From contig NZ_FNAJ01000014.1 in assembly GCF_900101905.1 (NCBI RefSeq), positions 1 to 64,000 of the forward strand: a stretch of 64,000 nucleotides of DNA. Direction: 5' to 3'. The stretch comes from Myxococcus virescens (GTDB lineage Bacteria; Myxococcota; Myxococcia; Myxococcales; Myxococcaceae). Of the stretch, positions 55,142 to 64,000 are shown piece by piece. The first letter of the stretch is position 1; each line of letters opens with the position of its first letter. The position numbers were made by a program, and so were the translations under genes. The notes beneath the pieces were generated by a model, which saw nothing but the letters and a program-made list of their open reading frames with translations, was not told the DNA's origin and searched no databases.

Positions 55142-58100
55142 CTGGTCCTCCGGAAAAGTCTTCCCGCACGTCCGCCCTCACCTCGGCCACCACGCGCGTC
55201 CCCTCCCCCGGACGCGAGGTCACCTCGAAGTGTCCCCCCAGGTCGCGCACCCGCTCCTGCATCCCGAACACGCCGAAGCTGCCCGGCCCCCGGCCCGTGA
55301 GGACCTGGTTGACGTCGAACCCCTTGCCGTCATCTCGCACCTCGAGCCGGATGACGCGTCCCACAGTCTCCAGCCGCACGTCGATGCGGTGCGCGGAGGC
55401 ATGTCGGAGGGCGTTGGTGACCGCCTCCTGGATGATGCGGAAGACGGCGATGTCCCGCCCCTTGCTCAGCGAGGGAGGCGCCGACGACGCGGTGAACACG
55501 AGCTCGACGCCACTGCGCCGGGCCACCTCGCGCAGATACCACTCGAGCGCGGCGACCAGCCCCAGCTCATCGAGCTGCGGCGGGCGCAGGTCCACGGAGA
55601 GCGCCCGCACCTGCCCGATGAGCCGGTCGATGAGCGCGACGACCTCGGGCAGGCGCGTCACCGACGGACTCGCGGAGGCGTTCATCAACCCGAGGTTGAG
55701 CTTGACCGCCGTGAGCGCCTGGCCGAACTCGTCGTGCAGCTCGCGGGCCAGGTGCTTGCGCTCCTCTTCCTTCACGGCCTCCAGCCGCATGGTGAGGCGG
55801 CGCAGGCGCTCACGCCCGGCTTCCGCCTCCTCGAGCGCCTGCTCGCGCTCCGCCTGCAACGTGCGCAGCGCGAGGTTGCGTCCGACGAGCAGCCGAGTCC
55901 GCCACACCAGCCCCACCACCACCGAGAGCAGGACCACCGCCAGCGCGCCGAAGCGCACATCGGTCCGCTGCCAAAGAGGCGGCGCCACGCGGAGGGTGAA
56001 CGGACGCATCTCGACCCAGTCTCGGCCCGGGCTGCGCGCGCGCAGCCGCAGCGAGTGCTCCCCCGGAGGGAGGGAGTGGAACGAGAGCTGATTGCGCGTC
56101 CCCAGCGAGAGCCAGGGCTCCTCCGCCGTGAAGCGATAGGCGTACTCCACGCCGTTGCGCGCATAGTCGAGCAGCGAGAACTCGAGCGAGAAGGGCTGGC
56201 GCCACGGGACCTCCAGGCCAGGGAGGTCCCACACCGGCTGGTTCGGGAGCGCGTCCGACTCCAGCCCCTCGATGGAGGTGAGGATGAGCGGCGGAGAGGG
56301 CTCGCGGGGCGGGCGCACCGAGGGGTCCAGGTCCACGAGTCCCTTGGAGCTCCCAAAGTAGAGCCGGCCGCCCACGAGCGTCACCGCCTCCGGATTGAAC
56401 GCGTCACTGGGCAGACCATCCGAGGCGGCGTAGTTCTCGAATGCCCCCGTGGCCACGTCCAGCCGTGACAGGCCCGCGCGAGTCCCTACCCAGATGCCCC
56501 CGTCGGGGGCACGCGCCATGGCCATCACGTTGTTGTCGATGAGCCCGTCGGTGCTCGTCCAGAGGTCCACGGACACCGGCATCCCGGAGTCGTCGAGAGA
56601 CACCCGCTGGAGGCCTCCGCCCACGGTCCCCACCCAGATGGCGCCCGAAGGGTCCTCCATGAGCGTGCTCACGTAGTAGTGGCTCAGGTGCAGCTTCGAG
56701 TCAGCGCCCAGGCGCATGCACTCCACCGTGTCCTCGCTGGCCGAGCAGACGTTGAGTCCGCCCGAGCGCGTTCCCACCCAGAAGCGCCCGCGCCGGTCCT
56801 CCATCAGCACCGTCACGAAGTCATCGGAGAGGGAGCGAGGATTCGAGGGCTCGTGACGGAAGGACACGAAGTCATCGGTCTCCGGCCGGTAGCGCTGCAG
56901 CCCCTGTCCCCCGCTGCCCAGCCAGACGTGGCCACGAGCGTCCTGCAGCAGCGTGTTGACGAAGCCAGGATGGTCGCTCGACCCGCGCTCCGTGCGACGG
57001 TAGAACTTGAGCAACTGGCCTGTCGTCGGGTCCAGGCGATAGGCGCCCATCGAGATGCCGACCCACAGCTCCCCGTCGCGGGTGCGCAGGAGGCTGAGGA
57101 CGCCTCGAGTGTCGACGCCATCCAACACGGGCCCCGGCAGTGGAACAGCCTGCCCCGAGCGCACCTCCACCCGGTCCACGCCTCCGCCGAAGCTGCCCAC
57201 GAGCAGGTGGCTGTCGCCATCCGGAATCACCGCCCACACGTCCTCGTTCGTCAGCCCGGAGGCCGAGTTCCCGGCCTTTCCGCGCAGCGTCCTGAAGGTC
57301 TCCTGCCGGAAGGGCGCATAGAACAAGCCCATCCCGAACGTGCCGATGAACAGGTTGCCAGCGGCGTCGAACGTGAGCGCGCCTTCGTCGATGCGGTGCT
57401 CGTAGCCAGGCCCCGCGGACGGGAGACGCTCCTCACGCACTTCGCCCGTCGCCGTGTCCACGCGGAGGAGCCCACCGCCGAAGGAGCCGATCCACAGCGT
57501 CCCGTGTCCATCGGGCTCGAGCTCCGTGACGAGCTGCACCTTCTGGGCGCTCTCCGGTGGAGACAACCGGGCGCGGCGCAGGTAGGCCTCGTCGCGCTCG
57601 ACCCGGTAGAGCCCATCACGGGTGCCCACCCACATCCCGCCGTCCGGGTCCGCCGCGAGGCTGAAGATGTCCCTGGAGCCAGGGCCTCGCTCTTCAGAAG
57701 AGATGGGCTCGAACGTCGTGGCGCCGGGCCCGCGTCGGAACAAGCCTCGCGAGAGCGTGCCCACCCAGAGCGCTCCCGTGCGGTCGTGCTTCAGGGCCAT
57801 CACGAACTCCTGGCCCCCACCAGGCTGGAGCGGAATCCGCTCCGCCACGCCCGTCTCCGGGTCCAGCAGCGCGAGCCCCCTGTGGGTGCCCACCCACAGG
57901 CGCCCATCGTCGGCGTCCGCCAGGGTGAACACGCCGTCATGGGGGATGCTGGCGGGGTTGCTGGAGTCGTGACGGAAGTGCCGGAAGGACCAGCGAGCCC
58001 GGTCCACGAGGCTCAAGCCACCCGTCATCGTGCCGACCCACAGCCGTCCCTGGGCGTCCTCGTGCAGGGTGCGCACCGCGTTGCTTGCCAGGGAAGCCGG

Positions 58101-58361
58101 GTTGCCCAGCTCGTACTGGAACTTGCGGAAGCGCTGGCCGTCGTGGAGGTAGAGGCCCTCGCGAGTTCCTATCCAGAGCAGCCCCACCCGGTCGTAGAGG
58201 ACCTCGGTGATGTACTCGGCCTGGAAGGGGCGCGCGCCGCCCACCTGCATCAACCCGAGCCCCTGAGCACCCGGCGCGACGGCAGGACATACCAGGAGGA
58301 ACAAGAGGACTCCCAGCCATCCGGGAGCCGTGCGCAAGGAGAGCCTCCGCGACGAGCTCAC
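55119..58361 (-). CDS. Two-component sensor kinase with periplasmic beta-propellers
   Basis: 1080 residues. A signal/anchor helix is followed by about 14 Reg_prop repeats (DGRLWVGTHRGLALLDPETG-type; residues about 45-690), which form two propellers. Next come a Y_Y_Y domain (FSLEFSLLDYARNGVEYAYR, ending SLRLRARSPGRDW), a transmembrane helix (VRFGALAVVLLSVVVGLVW), a HisKA_3 domain with phospho-acceptor H876 in ARELHDEFGQAL, and a HATPase_c domain (NALRHASAHRIDV, VRDDGKGFD, GSFGVFGMQERVRDLGG). The layout is like hybrid two-component systems that sense polysaccharides, but with the regulator on a separate gene. The ligand is unknown. Confidence 0.95.
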   Translation of the reverse strand: MSSSRRLSLRTAPGWLGVLLFLLVCPAVAPGAQGLGLMQVGGARPFQAEYITEVLYDRVGLLWIGTREGLYLHDGQRFRKFQYELGNPASLASNAVRTLHEDAQGRLWVGTMTGGLSLVDRARWSFRHFRHDSSNPASIPHDGVFTLADADDGRLWVGTHRGLALLDPETGVAERIPLQPGGGQEFVMALKHDRTGALWVGTLSRGLFRRGPGATTFEPISSEERGPGSRDIFSLAADPDGGMWVGTRDGLYRVERDEAYLRRARLSPPESAQKVQLVTELEPDGHGTLWIGSFGGGLLRVDTATGEVREERLPSAGPGYEHRIDEGALTFDAAGNLFIGTFGMGLFYAPFRQETFRTLRGKAGNSASGLTNEDVWAVIPDGDSHLLVGSFGGGVDRVEVRSGQAVPLPGPVLDGVDTRGVLSLLRTRDGELWVGISMGAYRLDPTTGQLLKFYRRTERGSSDHPGFVNTLLQDARGHVWLGSGGQGLQRYRPETDDFVSFRHEPSNPRSLSDDFVTVLMEDRRGRFWVGTRSGGLNVCSASEDTVECMRLGADSKLHLSHYYVSTLMEDPSGAIWVGTVGGGLQRVSLDDSGMPVSVDLWTSTDGLIDNNVMAMARAPDGGIWVGTRAGLSRLDVATGAFENYAASDGLPSDAFNPEAVTLVGGRLYFGSSKGLVDLDPSVRPPREPSPPLILTSIEGLESDALPNQPVWDLPGLEVPWRQPFSLEFSLLDYARNGVEYAYRFTAEEPWLSLGTRNQLSFHSLPPGEHSLRLRARSPGRDWVEMRPFTLRVAPPLWQRTDVRFGALAVVLLSVVVGLVWRTRLLVGRNLALRTLQAEREQALEEAEAGRERLRRLTMRLEAVKEEERKHLARELHDEFGQALTAVKLNLGLMNASASPSVTRLPEVVALIDRLIGQVRALSVDLRPPQLDELGLVAALEWYLREVARRSGVELVFTASSAPPSLSKGRDIAVFRIIQEAVTNALRHASAHRIDVRLETVGRVIRLEVRDDGKGFDVNQVLTGRGPGSFGVFGMQERVRDLGGHFEVTSRPGEGTRVVAEVRADVREDFSGGPDARVADG

Positions 58362-58689
58362 GCGCGCACCAGGGCAACCCTTCCGGTGAATTCGTCCAAG
58401 TCGAGACAGCCTTGCCTCACGGGAAACGAGCCGCCGAAGAAACGAACGTGAAACGACCCGAAGAGATTCCTATGTCAGCCAGAAGGAGCGCCAGCAACGG
58501 GGAGTCGGGCCCGAAGGTGGCGGGCTGAGTCGAGTGTCACGGTGACGTCACGTCTCCCGCGCCGCGTCACGCCCTGCCCGCCAGGTGTCGGCGGCACGAG
58601 GCGCCGAGCAGGAGCTCCAGGGCCCCTGGCGTGTCACGCAGTCGTGAGACACGTCACGGGGAAAACGGGTCCGAAAATCGGGGAGTGCG
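58362..58689. other. Gap upstream of the sensor kinase
   Basis: No gene. It contains TGACGTCA at 58543-58550 and an imperfect pair TGGCGTGTCA (58627) / AGACACGTCA (58647) with 20-bp spacing, which may be a degenerate member of the TGAC-NN-GTCA sites. Confidence 0.4.
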
Positions 58690-59616
58690 TTACAGATGCT
58701 TCGTGAAGAAGGGCACGACCTTCTCCAACGCCTCGGCGACCGGCTCTGGCTTGTCATAGAGGTCGTAATGCGATGCCCCCTCCACGACCACGAGCTCCTT
58801 CTGCTTTGACGCCGCGCGGCCGTAGATCTCCTGGCCGTCGCGGTAGGCGCCAAAGCCGCCAGGCTTGTCACCGATGACGACGAGCAGGGGCTGCGTCAGC
58901 AGCACCTCCGCCAGGTAGAACGCGTCCCAGCCAATGGCGGCAGCTCGGTGGGAGAACAGCCCGCTCGTCGCGCCATGCGGCTTCTCACCGCGCGGCGAGC
59001 GGTAGTAGTCGGTCGCCTCCAGTACGTCGATATCCGTCAAGCCAGCCTTCCTGCCTGCCTCGACGGAGCACGGAAGGTAGTTGTCGACTCGCACCTCGCC
59101 ACCGCGCGCTTCGGACGTACGTTGCTGCGCCATCGCCTCCAGCGCGCCGAGCGGATTGTAGCCACTGAAGGCCTCGCGGCTCAGACGCCCGAAGTTCACG
59201 CCGGTGATGCTGACAACCGCTTTGATGCGGCGCTCGGTCATCGCGGCGTTGATTGCGTACGTGCCACCACCGCAGACTCCGATGGTGCCAATCCGCGCCT
59301 CGTCGACATACGGCAGCGTGACCAGATAATCGGTGACGCGTCGGATGTCCTCGACGCGCTGAGCTGGGTCCTCGATGAAGCGCGGCTCGCCGCCGCTCGC
59401 CCCCTGGAAGCTCGCATCGAACACGAGCACGACAAAGCCTGCCTTCGCCAGGGCCTCACCGTAGACGTTGCCCGAAGTCTGCTCCTTACAACTTCCAATC
59501 GGATGGACGCTGATGATGGCCGGATGCTTCTTCTTGGAATCGAAGCCAGGAGGGAAATGCAGGTCGGCGGCGATGTCCCAGAGCATGTCCTTGTTGCGAA
59601 TCTTCACGGTATCCAT
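58690..59616 (-). CDS. Alpha/beta-hydrolase, dienelactone-hydrolase-like
   Basis: 308 residues from ATG 59616 (MDTVKIRNKDMLWDIAADLH); the frame is open 11 codons further. The core has ISVHPIGSCKEQTSGN (oxyanion region), VLVFDASFQGASGG, and the nucleophile elbow IGVCGGGTYA, with Cys where most family members have Ser, as in dienelactone hydrolases. The late His is in EGASHYDLYD. Close relatives are labelled YcjY-type hydrolases. The substrate is unknown. Divergent from a LysR gene that probably regulates it. Confidence 0.85.
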   Translation of the reverse strand: MDTVKIRNKDMLWDIAADLHFPPGFDSKKKHPAIISVHPIGSCKEQTSGNVYGEALAKAGFVVLVFDASFQGASGGEPRFIEDPAQRVEDIRRVTDYLVTLPYVDEARIGTIGVCGGGTYAINAAMTERRIKAVVSITGVNFGRLSREAFSGYNPLGALEAMAQQRTSEARGGEVRVDNYLPCSVEAGRKAGLTDIDVLEATDYYRSPRGEKPHGATSGLFSHRAAAIGWDAFYLAEVLLTQPLLVVIGDKPGGFGAYRDGQEIYGRAASKQKELVVVEGASHYDLYDKPEPVAEALEKVVPFFTKHL

Positions 59617-59764
59617 GGCCAGTTCCCCTGGTGGCCGGGCGAGCGGCATCTCTGCTTGCCTGTCGCCACCACCGTCAGTTGTGAGGGGAAGATGCGCCCA
59701 CGATTGGACGCATTCAATGCCACAATCATGAGCACAGATGTATGCCCAGGTTTACAATCCTGTG

Positions 59765-60688
59765 ATGGACCCATCGCTGCTGCCGTCCCTCGCATGGTTC
59801 GCCCACGTCGCCTCCCACCGCAGCTTCACCAAGGCCGCCGCCAAGATGGGTGTGTCTCGTGCCGCGCTATCGCAGAACCTCAAGGCACTGGAGAAGCAGC
59901 TCGGCGTTCGGCTGCTCAACCGCACGACGCGCGACATGTCACTGACCGAGGAAGGGCAGCACCTGTTCGACGCACTGCAGCCGTCGCTGGGCTCCATCGA
60001 AAGCGCCGTTCGCAGTCTCGGGGAGGCGGCTGGGGAGGCATCCGGCCTGCTGAAAGTCAACACAGCGCGCCTGGCCGCAAAGGCGTTGATCGAGCCCTAC
60101 GTCGGTGAATTCCTCTCACGCCACCCGAAGCTATCGCTCGAATTGGTGATGGACGACGGCCTGTCCAACATCACCGCCAGCGGCTGCGACGTCGGCATCC
60201 GCCTCGGGCAGAACCTCGCCGAGCACATGGTCGCGGTGCCAATAACACCCATGCTAGCGATGGCCGTCGTCGGTGCACCAGCGTACTTCGCGCGTCGGAG
60301 TCCGCCGAAGACGCCAGCCGACCTCGTCCATCACAACTGCCTCAACTACCGCCACACAGGCAGCGGCGCGCTTTACGAGTGGGAATTCACTTCACCCGGC
60401 AGCAACGGCCACGACTTCTCGGTGGAAACGAAGGGCAACCTCATCACCAACGACGACGACAGCATGCTGCGCGCCGCGCTGCAGGGTGTCGGCCTGATTC
60501 AGCACATCGACATCGTCGTGCGAAAGCACATCGACGACGGCAGTCTGGTGCGCGTTCTGCAACCCTGGTGCCCACCGTTCCCGGGGTTCTACCTCTACGT
60601 TCCTTCACGCAAGCAGATGCCGAAGAAGACACAGGCGCTGATTGATTTCCTGGTGGAGAAGCGAAAGCAGTGGGAGAAGAGGACCTGA
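59765..60688 (+). CDS. LysR-family transcriptional regulator
   Basis: 307 residues from ATG 59765 (MDPSLLPSLAWFAHVASHRS). The HTH is FTKAAAKMGVSRAALSQNLK with RLLNRTTRDMSLTEEG. A full-length effector domain follows (LVMDDGLSNITASGCDVGIR, GVGLIQHIDIVVRKHI). It is divergent from the alpha/beta-hydrolase gene, and the roughly 150-bp shared intergenic region should carry the operator. The effector is unknown. Confidence 0.93.
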   Translation: MDPSLLPSLAWFAHVASHRSFTKAAAKMGVSRAALSQNLKALEKQLGVRLLNRTTRDMSLTEEGQHLFDALQPSLGSIESAVRSLGEAAGEASGLLKVNTARLAAKALIEPYVGEFLSRHPKLSLELVMDDGLSNITASGCDVGIRLGQNLAEHMVAVPITPMLAMAVVGAPAYFARRSPPKTPADLVHHNCLNYRHTGSGALYEWEFTSPGSNGHDFSVETKGNLITNDDDSMLRAALQGVGLIQHIDIVVRKHIDDGSLVRVLQPWCPPFPGFYLYVPSRKQMPKKTQALIDFLVEKRKQWEKRT

Positions 60689-60755
60689 CCTCGCGCGGCC
60701 CCAATTCGGCCGCTGTCAGCGAACCGCGCCCGTGCCCCTCCCACAGAAGCCCGCC

Positions 60756-61679
60756 TCAATCACAGTAGTACGTCGGCGCCAGCTCCAGGACGCGCTGCTC
60801 GGCGATGGGGGAGAGCGCGCGCAGGCGTGAGCGGAAGAGGGGCGCCTTCATCCCCATTCCGATGAAACCCCAGACATACGAACGCTCCTGGGACTCGTAC
60901 AGGTGCTTGTTCTCCTCCGGAGTGAACATGCGCCCCACCGCCTTCTCCAACGTCTGGAGATCCAGCGCGAGCTGGGCGTTCAACGTCCCCCGCAGCGCCT
61001 GGAGCAGCTCCGCGTACTCCGTGAGGGCCGCGTCCAGCGTGTCGGGTTCCCGGGCGAGGATCTTCTGAGCCTCCAGGAAGTCCAGCCGGGTGTGCTGCGC
61101 CTCTTCGAGCCAGTGGTGCTTGAGCAGGTTGCAGAACAGCGGATCCAGCACCTCGGTCTTGTTTCCGCGGACCGTCTCCAGATAGTGCTGCTGCGTCATC
61201 AGCTCCAGGTGCAGGTTGAAGATGAGCACCCCCAGGTTCGACTTCGCCATGATGGCCCGAGCCACCTCGACGTGGTTGTCGAGCAGCGCGGGGATGACCT
61301 TGAACCCTTGAGCGAACGCGCCGGTGAAGCGCGCGAAGAGCTGCTGGTGCTTCAGCTCCTCCTCCGTGAAGCGCAGGAGCGCGCGCATGTGCGTCGCGTT
61401 CCCGTGCAGCTCCAGGCTTGCGCGCTGGGCGGCCAGGGCCACGGCGTACTCCTCCAGGAACAGGAACAGGTGCGCATAGCTGTTGGAGCGGATGTGATTC
61501 AACATCAGACGCTCCTCCGCGCTCAGGAAGGGAATGGCTTCCGCGCCCGTCAGCGCATCCGAAAGGAACCTGCGGCTGAAATCCAGGGCGGTGTCCTTGG
61601 GCAACAGCTCATCAAGACACCAGGACACCTTCTCCGAGCTCTGGATACAGGACTGATACTCCGAAGTTTGATTTGTCAT
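60756..61679 (-). CDS. Ferritin-like diiron protein
   Basis: 307 residues from ATG 61679; 13 more in-frame codons to GTG 61718 are possible, and neither has a clear ribosome site. Metal ligands are recognisable as four helices: LFLEEYAVAL (Glu), FTEEELKHQQLF (E-x-x-H), NLHLELMTQQHY (Glu), HHWLEEAQHTRLD (E-x-x-H). This fits non-haem diiron oxygenases of the AurF-like / ferritin-like group. It probably oxidises a small molecule or acts in desaturation. Not beside a biosynthetic cluster. Confidence 0.75.
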   Translation of the reverse strand: MTNQTSEYQSCIQSSEKVSWCLDELLPKDTALDFSRRFLSDALTGAEAIPFLSAEERLMLNHIRSNSYAHLFLFLEEYAVALAAQRASLELHGNATHMRALLRFTEEELKHQQLFARFTGAFAQGFKVIPALLDNHVEVARAIMAKSNLGVLIFNLHLELMTQQHYLETVRGNKTEVLDPLFCNLLKHHWLEEAQHTRLDFLEAQKILAREPDTLDAALTEYAELLQALRGTLNAQLALDLQTLEKAVGRMFTPEENKHLYESQERSYVWGFIGMGMKAPLFRSRLRALSPIAEQRVLELAPTYYCD

Positions 61680-61718
61680 TTTGAAATCGAACGCCTCTTT
61701 CAATGAAATGTCAAGCAC

Positions 61719-62099
61719 CAGGGAAACGAAAGGATTTGCCGCGAGGCGTCAGCCTCCCCTAGCGCAATGCCCCATGTGAAACACGACGATTTGCTGTCAC
61801 GGTTTCCGGGAGAGCCCCCGGCCTCCTGCTGGAGTGGACTGGGAGGCGCGGACGCCGGGCGGGGCCTCTGGCTCCGATGGAGACGGAAACGACCGGAGGG
61901 AGCCTGACGGCAGCTCAGGTCGAGCATGTCCCCTGCCCATCCACCACGAAGCCTCGGACAAGACCATTGCCCCCTGGGGAGGGAGCCACTGCCGCCCACC
62001 AGGGTCAGCGAGCCGGCGTTGAGGCCCTCGCGGTCAGGCGCGTGGCCCGCATTGCGCCGAGCGCCGCTCGCGCGGTCATCATCGCCCGGCCGCAACCCG
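61719..62099. other. Gap without a supportable gene
   Basis: About 380 bp between two minus-strand genes. No family signature on either strand. Confidence 0.4.
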
Positions 62100-63611
62100 C
62101 TACGGTTTCGTCGTGGTGCCCGAGTGGAAAGTGGCCCGCTTCTGGCTGACGTCTCGCATGTACTGCTCCGCTTCGGCGCGCGTCTGAATCGCGCGCACCC
62201 GTGTGAGGATCGCCTGTCTCTCCGTGGGCGACGACAGCTCCAGGTCGGTACGCACCGCGAGGTGCAGGAAGCCTGGAAGATGGCCTTCGGTCACCAGGTC
62301 GGTCGGAGCTGGGAGCGTCGTGGGCTTCGACTCCTGGTGCGGCATGGCCGCGGAGCCCTCCGGCCCCGGCAGGTACTCCGGGCAGTCCGTCCTTGGCGCG
62401 GACAACGTGGCGAGCGAAAGCACGTTGTTCGCGTTCGCGTCACGCAGCGTCATCTGCGGAAGGCCAAAGGCGGCCTCGACTGTCGCCGGCACCGAGGCGT
62501 GGTCGTACAGTCGATGGTCAATGACATTCCTGGCGATCCACGGCGAGATGACGACGGCGGGGACCCGGACACCGTATTGCTGGAAGGTGAATCCGTACTT
62601 GTTGACAGACGAGGACATCTGCCACGTGTCGCAGGGCGCCGGCGCGGCGGGCGGTGTCACGTGGTCGTAGAAGCCACCGTGCTCGTCCCAGGTGACGATG
62701 AGCAGGCTCTCGTTCCAGACAGGTGAGTTGCGAATCGCCTCGTAGGTGTCCTTGATGAGCTGCTCGCCATGCCGGACGTCGTCCCGCGGATGCTGCGAGT
62801 TGCCCCCCGCGTAGGAGTCATTCACCACTTCGCCATAGTTCGGCTCGATGAAGGTATATTGGGCGACCGGGCGCTCACGGAGATCACTCGCGAAGCGCGA
62901 GAACGGGCGAACGTCCCGGGCACGGACACCCGCGATGGCTTCCGTGATGCAGAGCCCTCCCGCCGAGTAGACCGCCGACTCAAGCTTCGGATGGGTGAGG
63001 AGCGAACCGCCCTCGAACCTGAAGCCACCGTCCAGATGCTCCTCCCATTCGAGGGTTTCCAACAGGCTGGGGCTGTGGTCGAGCCCGCCGGACGTCGCCG
63101 CGTTCACGAAGAACCGGTTGGGCCAGGTGGGCCCGGGCAGGGAGGAGAACCACTGGTCGCAGACGGCGAACTCCCGGGCGAGCGCGTTGAGCACCGGAAG
63201 CTGGTGAGGGGCATAGCACTTCATGAGCTCGCCCGGGTCGAACTGCCCGACCTTGGCCTGCTTCGCCGCGGCGGCATAGCTCTCGACGAAGCCTGACATC
63301 GTGATGGGGGGATACTTCGAGATGGGGGGCAGGGACTTTCCATCATGTGACGACCAGTCAATCCCCGTGAGCTGCAGGAGCACGTCCAGGAAGTCGTGAT
63401 GGGGTCCCACGGGCATCGAATAGTCCGCGGGACTGCTCACCGGGTACCGGACGCCGTTGAAGGTGTTGAACTCGTTTCCAGTCAGGCCGTTGAGCAGCGT
63501 GAACTTGCCGGTCGCCGCGTCGGTGCCCGAGATGCCCGAGAACCCCAACATATGGTCGAACGAACGATTCTCCATCATCAGAACAAAAACGTGTCGAATG
63601 GGCGTAGCCAT
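62100..63611 (-). CDS. Phospholipase C/acid phosphatase-type phosphoesterase
   Basis: 503 residues from ATG 63611 (MATPIRHVFVLMMENRSFDH). The start motif IRHVFVLMMENRSFDHMLG supplies the metal-binding Glu-Asn and is diagnostic of the phosphoesterase family that includes phospholipase C and AcpA. Further metal ligands: YTFIEPNYG, LLIVTWDEHGGFYDHVTPP, and RVPAVVISPWI. There is no signal peptide at this start, unlike many exported phospholipases. It hydrolyses phosphate esters, possibly phospholipids. A second family member starts on the opposite strand at 63872, so the two genes are divergent relatives. Confidence 0.92.
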   Translation of the reverse strand: MATPIRHVFVLMMENRSFDHMLGFSGISGTDAATGKFTLLNGLTGNEFNTFNGVRYPVSSPADYSMPVGPHHDFLDVLLQLTGIDWSSHDGKSLPPISKYPPITMSGFVESYAAAAKQAKVGQFDPGELMKCYAPHQLPVLNALAREFAVCDQWFSSLPGPTWPNRFFVNAATSGGLDHSPSLLETLEWEEHLDGGFRFEGGSLLTHPKLESAVYSAGGLCITEAIAGVRARDVRPFSRFASDLRERPVAQYTFIEPNYGEVVNDSYAGGNSQHPRDDVRHGEQLIKDTYEAIRNSPVWNESLLIVTWDEHGGFYDHVTPPAAPAPCDTWQMSSSVNKYGFTFQQYGVRVPAVVISPWIARNVIDHRLYDHASVPATVEAAFGLPQMTLRDANANNVLSLATLSAPRTDCPEYLPGPEGSAAMPHQESKPTTLPAPTDLVTEGHLPGFLHLAVRTDLELSSPTERQAILTRVRAIQTRAEAEQYMRDVSQKRATFHSGTTTKP

Positions 63612-63702
63612 GCGGAGGCTCCTCGCTGGGGTCTCCCATCGAATTGCCATTTCCACAAAGACACGTCAACACCACGCCAGCTCACCCTTCTCGCTTTCTG
63701 AT

Positions 63703-63754
63703 TGACGTGTCAGGAATGACGTCTGACGCACCAGTGATTGCGTTTGACACGTCA
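63703..63754. promoter_or_regulatory. Three TGAC-NN-GTCA-type sites at 21-bp steps
   Basis: TGACGTGTCA at 63703, the degenerate TGACGCACCA at 63724 and TGACACGTCA at 63745, with exact 21-bp steps. They lie in the divergent promoter region of two phosphoesterase genes, about 90 bp from the minus-strand start. Confidence 0.7.
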
Positions 63755-63871
63755 GAACCGCGGGCCAGCCTCCTTCCTCTTTGCCTCCTTCCCTCTGTGG
63801 AGCGACGGGCGAGGCATGAGGCATGAGGCATGCACTACCCAGCCCCCTTACCCATGCCCTGGGGATCCATC

Positions 63872-63970
63872 ATGAGAACCAAGTACCCGCGCGTCTTCGA
63901 TCATGTCCTCGTGATCATGCTTGAGAACCAGTACCGCAGCTACGTGATGCAGAATCCCTACTTCAAGTAG
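63872..63970 (+). pseudogene. Second phosphoesterase gene, interrupted by in-frame TAG
   Basis: ATG 63872 opens MRTKYPRVFDHVLVIMLENQ YRSYVMQNPYFK, followed by TAG (63968-63970) and then, in the same frame, LAQQGICLSN to the window end. V-x-IMLEN-Q and the residues after the stop belong to one phosphoesterase N-terminal domain. The TAG stands where a Gln/Lys codon is expected (CAG or AAG with one change). Probably a nonsense mutation, unless the TAG is a base-call error. An in-frame ATG also exists at 63830. Confidence 0.7.
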
Positions 63971-64000
63971 TTGGCGCAGCAGGGCATCTGCCTGAGCAAT

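Noticed and set aside
61800-62095. Minus-strand frame of about 130 codons upstream of the diiron gene
   Set aside because: Composition is that of random GC-rich sequence and no motif or start signal supports it.
28790-63754. TGAC-NN-GTCA pairs as MrpC binding sites
   Set aside because: The described MrpC consensus is GTGTC-N8-GACAC. Here half-sites face each other across 2 bp and the second palindrome is 21 bp away.

Overview
The window is high-GC, roughly 65-70 % by eye, and carries clear marks of a myxobacterium of the Myxococcus/Corallococcus type. These are a MYXO-CTERM-tailed M36 protease, a bifunctional geosmin synthase, many long secreted lipoproteins with PKD-, Ig-, Kelch- or RCC1-type repeats, a HEIGH-type metalloprotease and a periplasmic-propeller hybrid signalling pair. 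The genus is inferred from gene content only; there is no rRNA in the window.

Position 1-22,800 is an accessory, insertion-riddled region. It holds fragments of IS5, IS256, IS21 and IS701 elements, one intact IS701-family element (9909-11395), a ParA gene clipped by an IS end, a collagen-like lipoprotein, a PIN-domain protein, an RCC1 lipoprotein, two candidate defence genes (an AT-rich gene with an E-x-K nuclease-like motif at 8456-9835, and an AbiJ-N-like plus DUF559-type nuclease at 13807-15147), a divergent pirin/LysR pair, and a Cfr-type 23S rRNA methyltransferase beside a ruined ABC-F gene. At least eight copies of a dispersed repeat with a 24-bp core lie in the non-coding gaps of the first 42 kb.

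Position 23,000-28,700 is the centrepiece. A bifunctional geosmin synthase is followed on the same strand by two paralogous proteins, each an HK97-type capsid fold with a cyclic-nucleotide-binding-like domain near the N terminus (Family 2B encapsulins), and then by a strong intrinsic terminator. The layout predicts a two-component protein shell that packages geosmin synthase. Immediately upstream (29.3-32.6 kb), on the same strand, is a partial mevalonate operon (type 2 IPP isomerase, class II HMG-CoA reductase, mevalonate kinase). It supplies precursors of farnesyl diphosphate, the geosmin synthase substrate. This block is flanked by two 139-bp direct repeats that contain paired TGAC-NN-GTCA palindromes.

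Position 33,000-43,500 holds an RDD membrane protein, a HEIGH metalloprotease, an acyltransferase-3 protein, a class-3 lipase, a Tat-exported FAD-linked oxidase and a Kelch/Ig lipoprotein, with more IS debris and a frameshifted DUF421 gene. Position 43,600-58,400 is one minus-strand run: sensor kinase, response regulator, two giant repeat lipoproteins and a myxosortase-substrate M36 protease. Position 58,700-64,000 holds an alpha/beta hydrolase divergent from a LysR gene, a ferritin-like diiron protein, a phospholipase-C-type phosphoesterase, and the start of a second phosphoesterase interrupted by an in-frame TAG.

Paired palindromes of the form TGAC-NN-GTCA with exactly 21 bp between starts recur at five separate places (22.5, 28.8, 32.9, 39.3 and 63.7 kb) and look like an uncharacterised operator.
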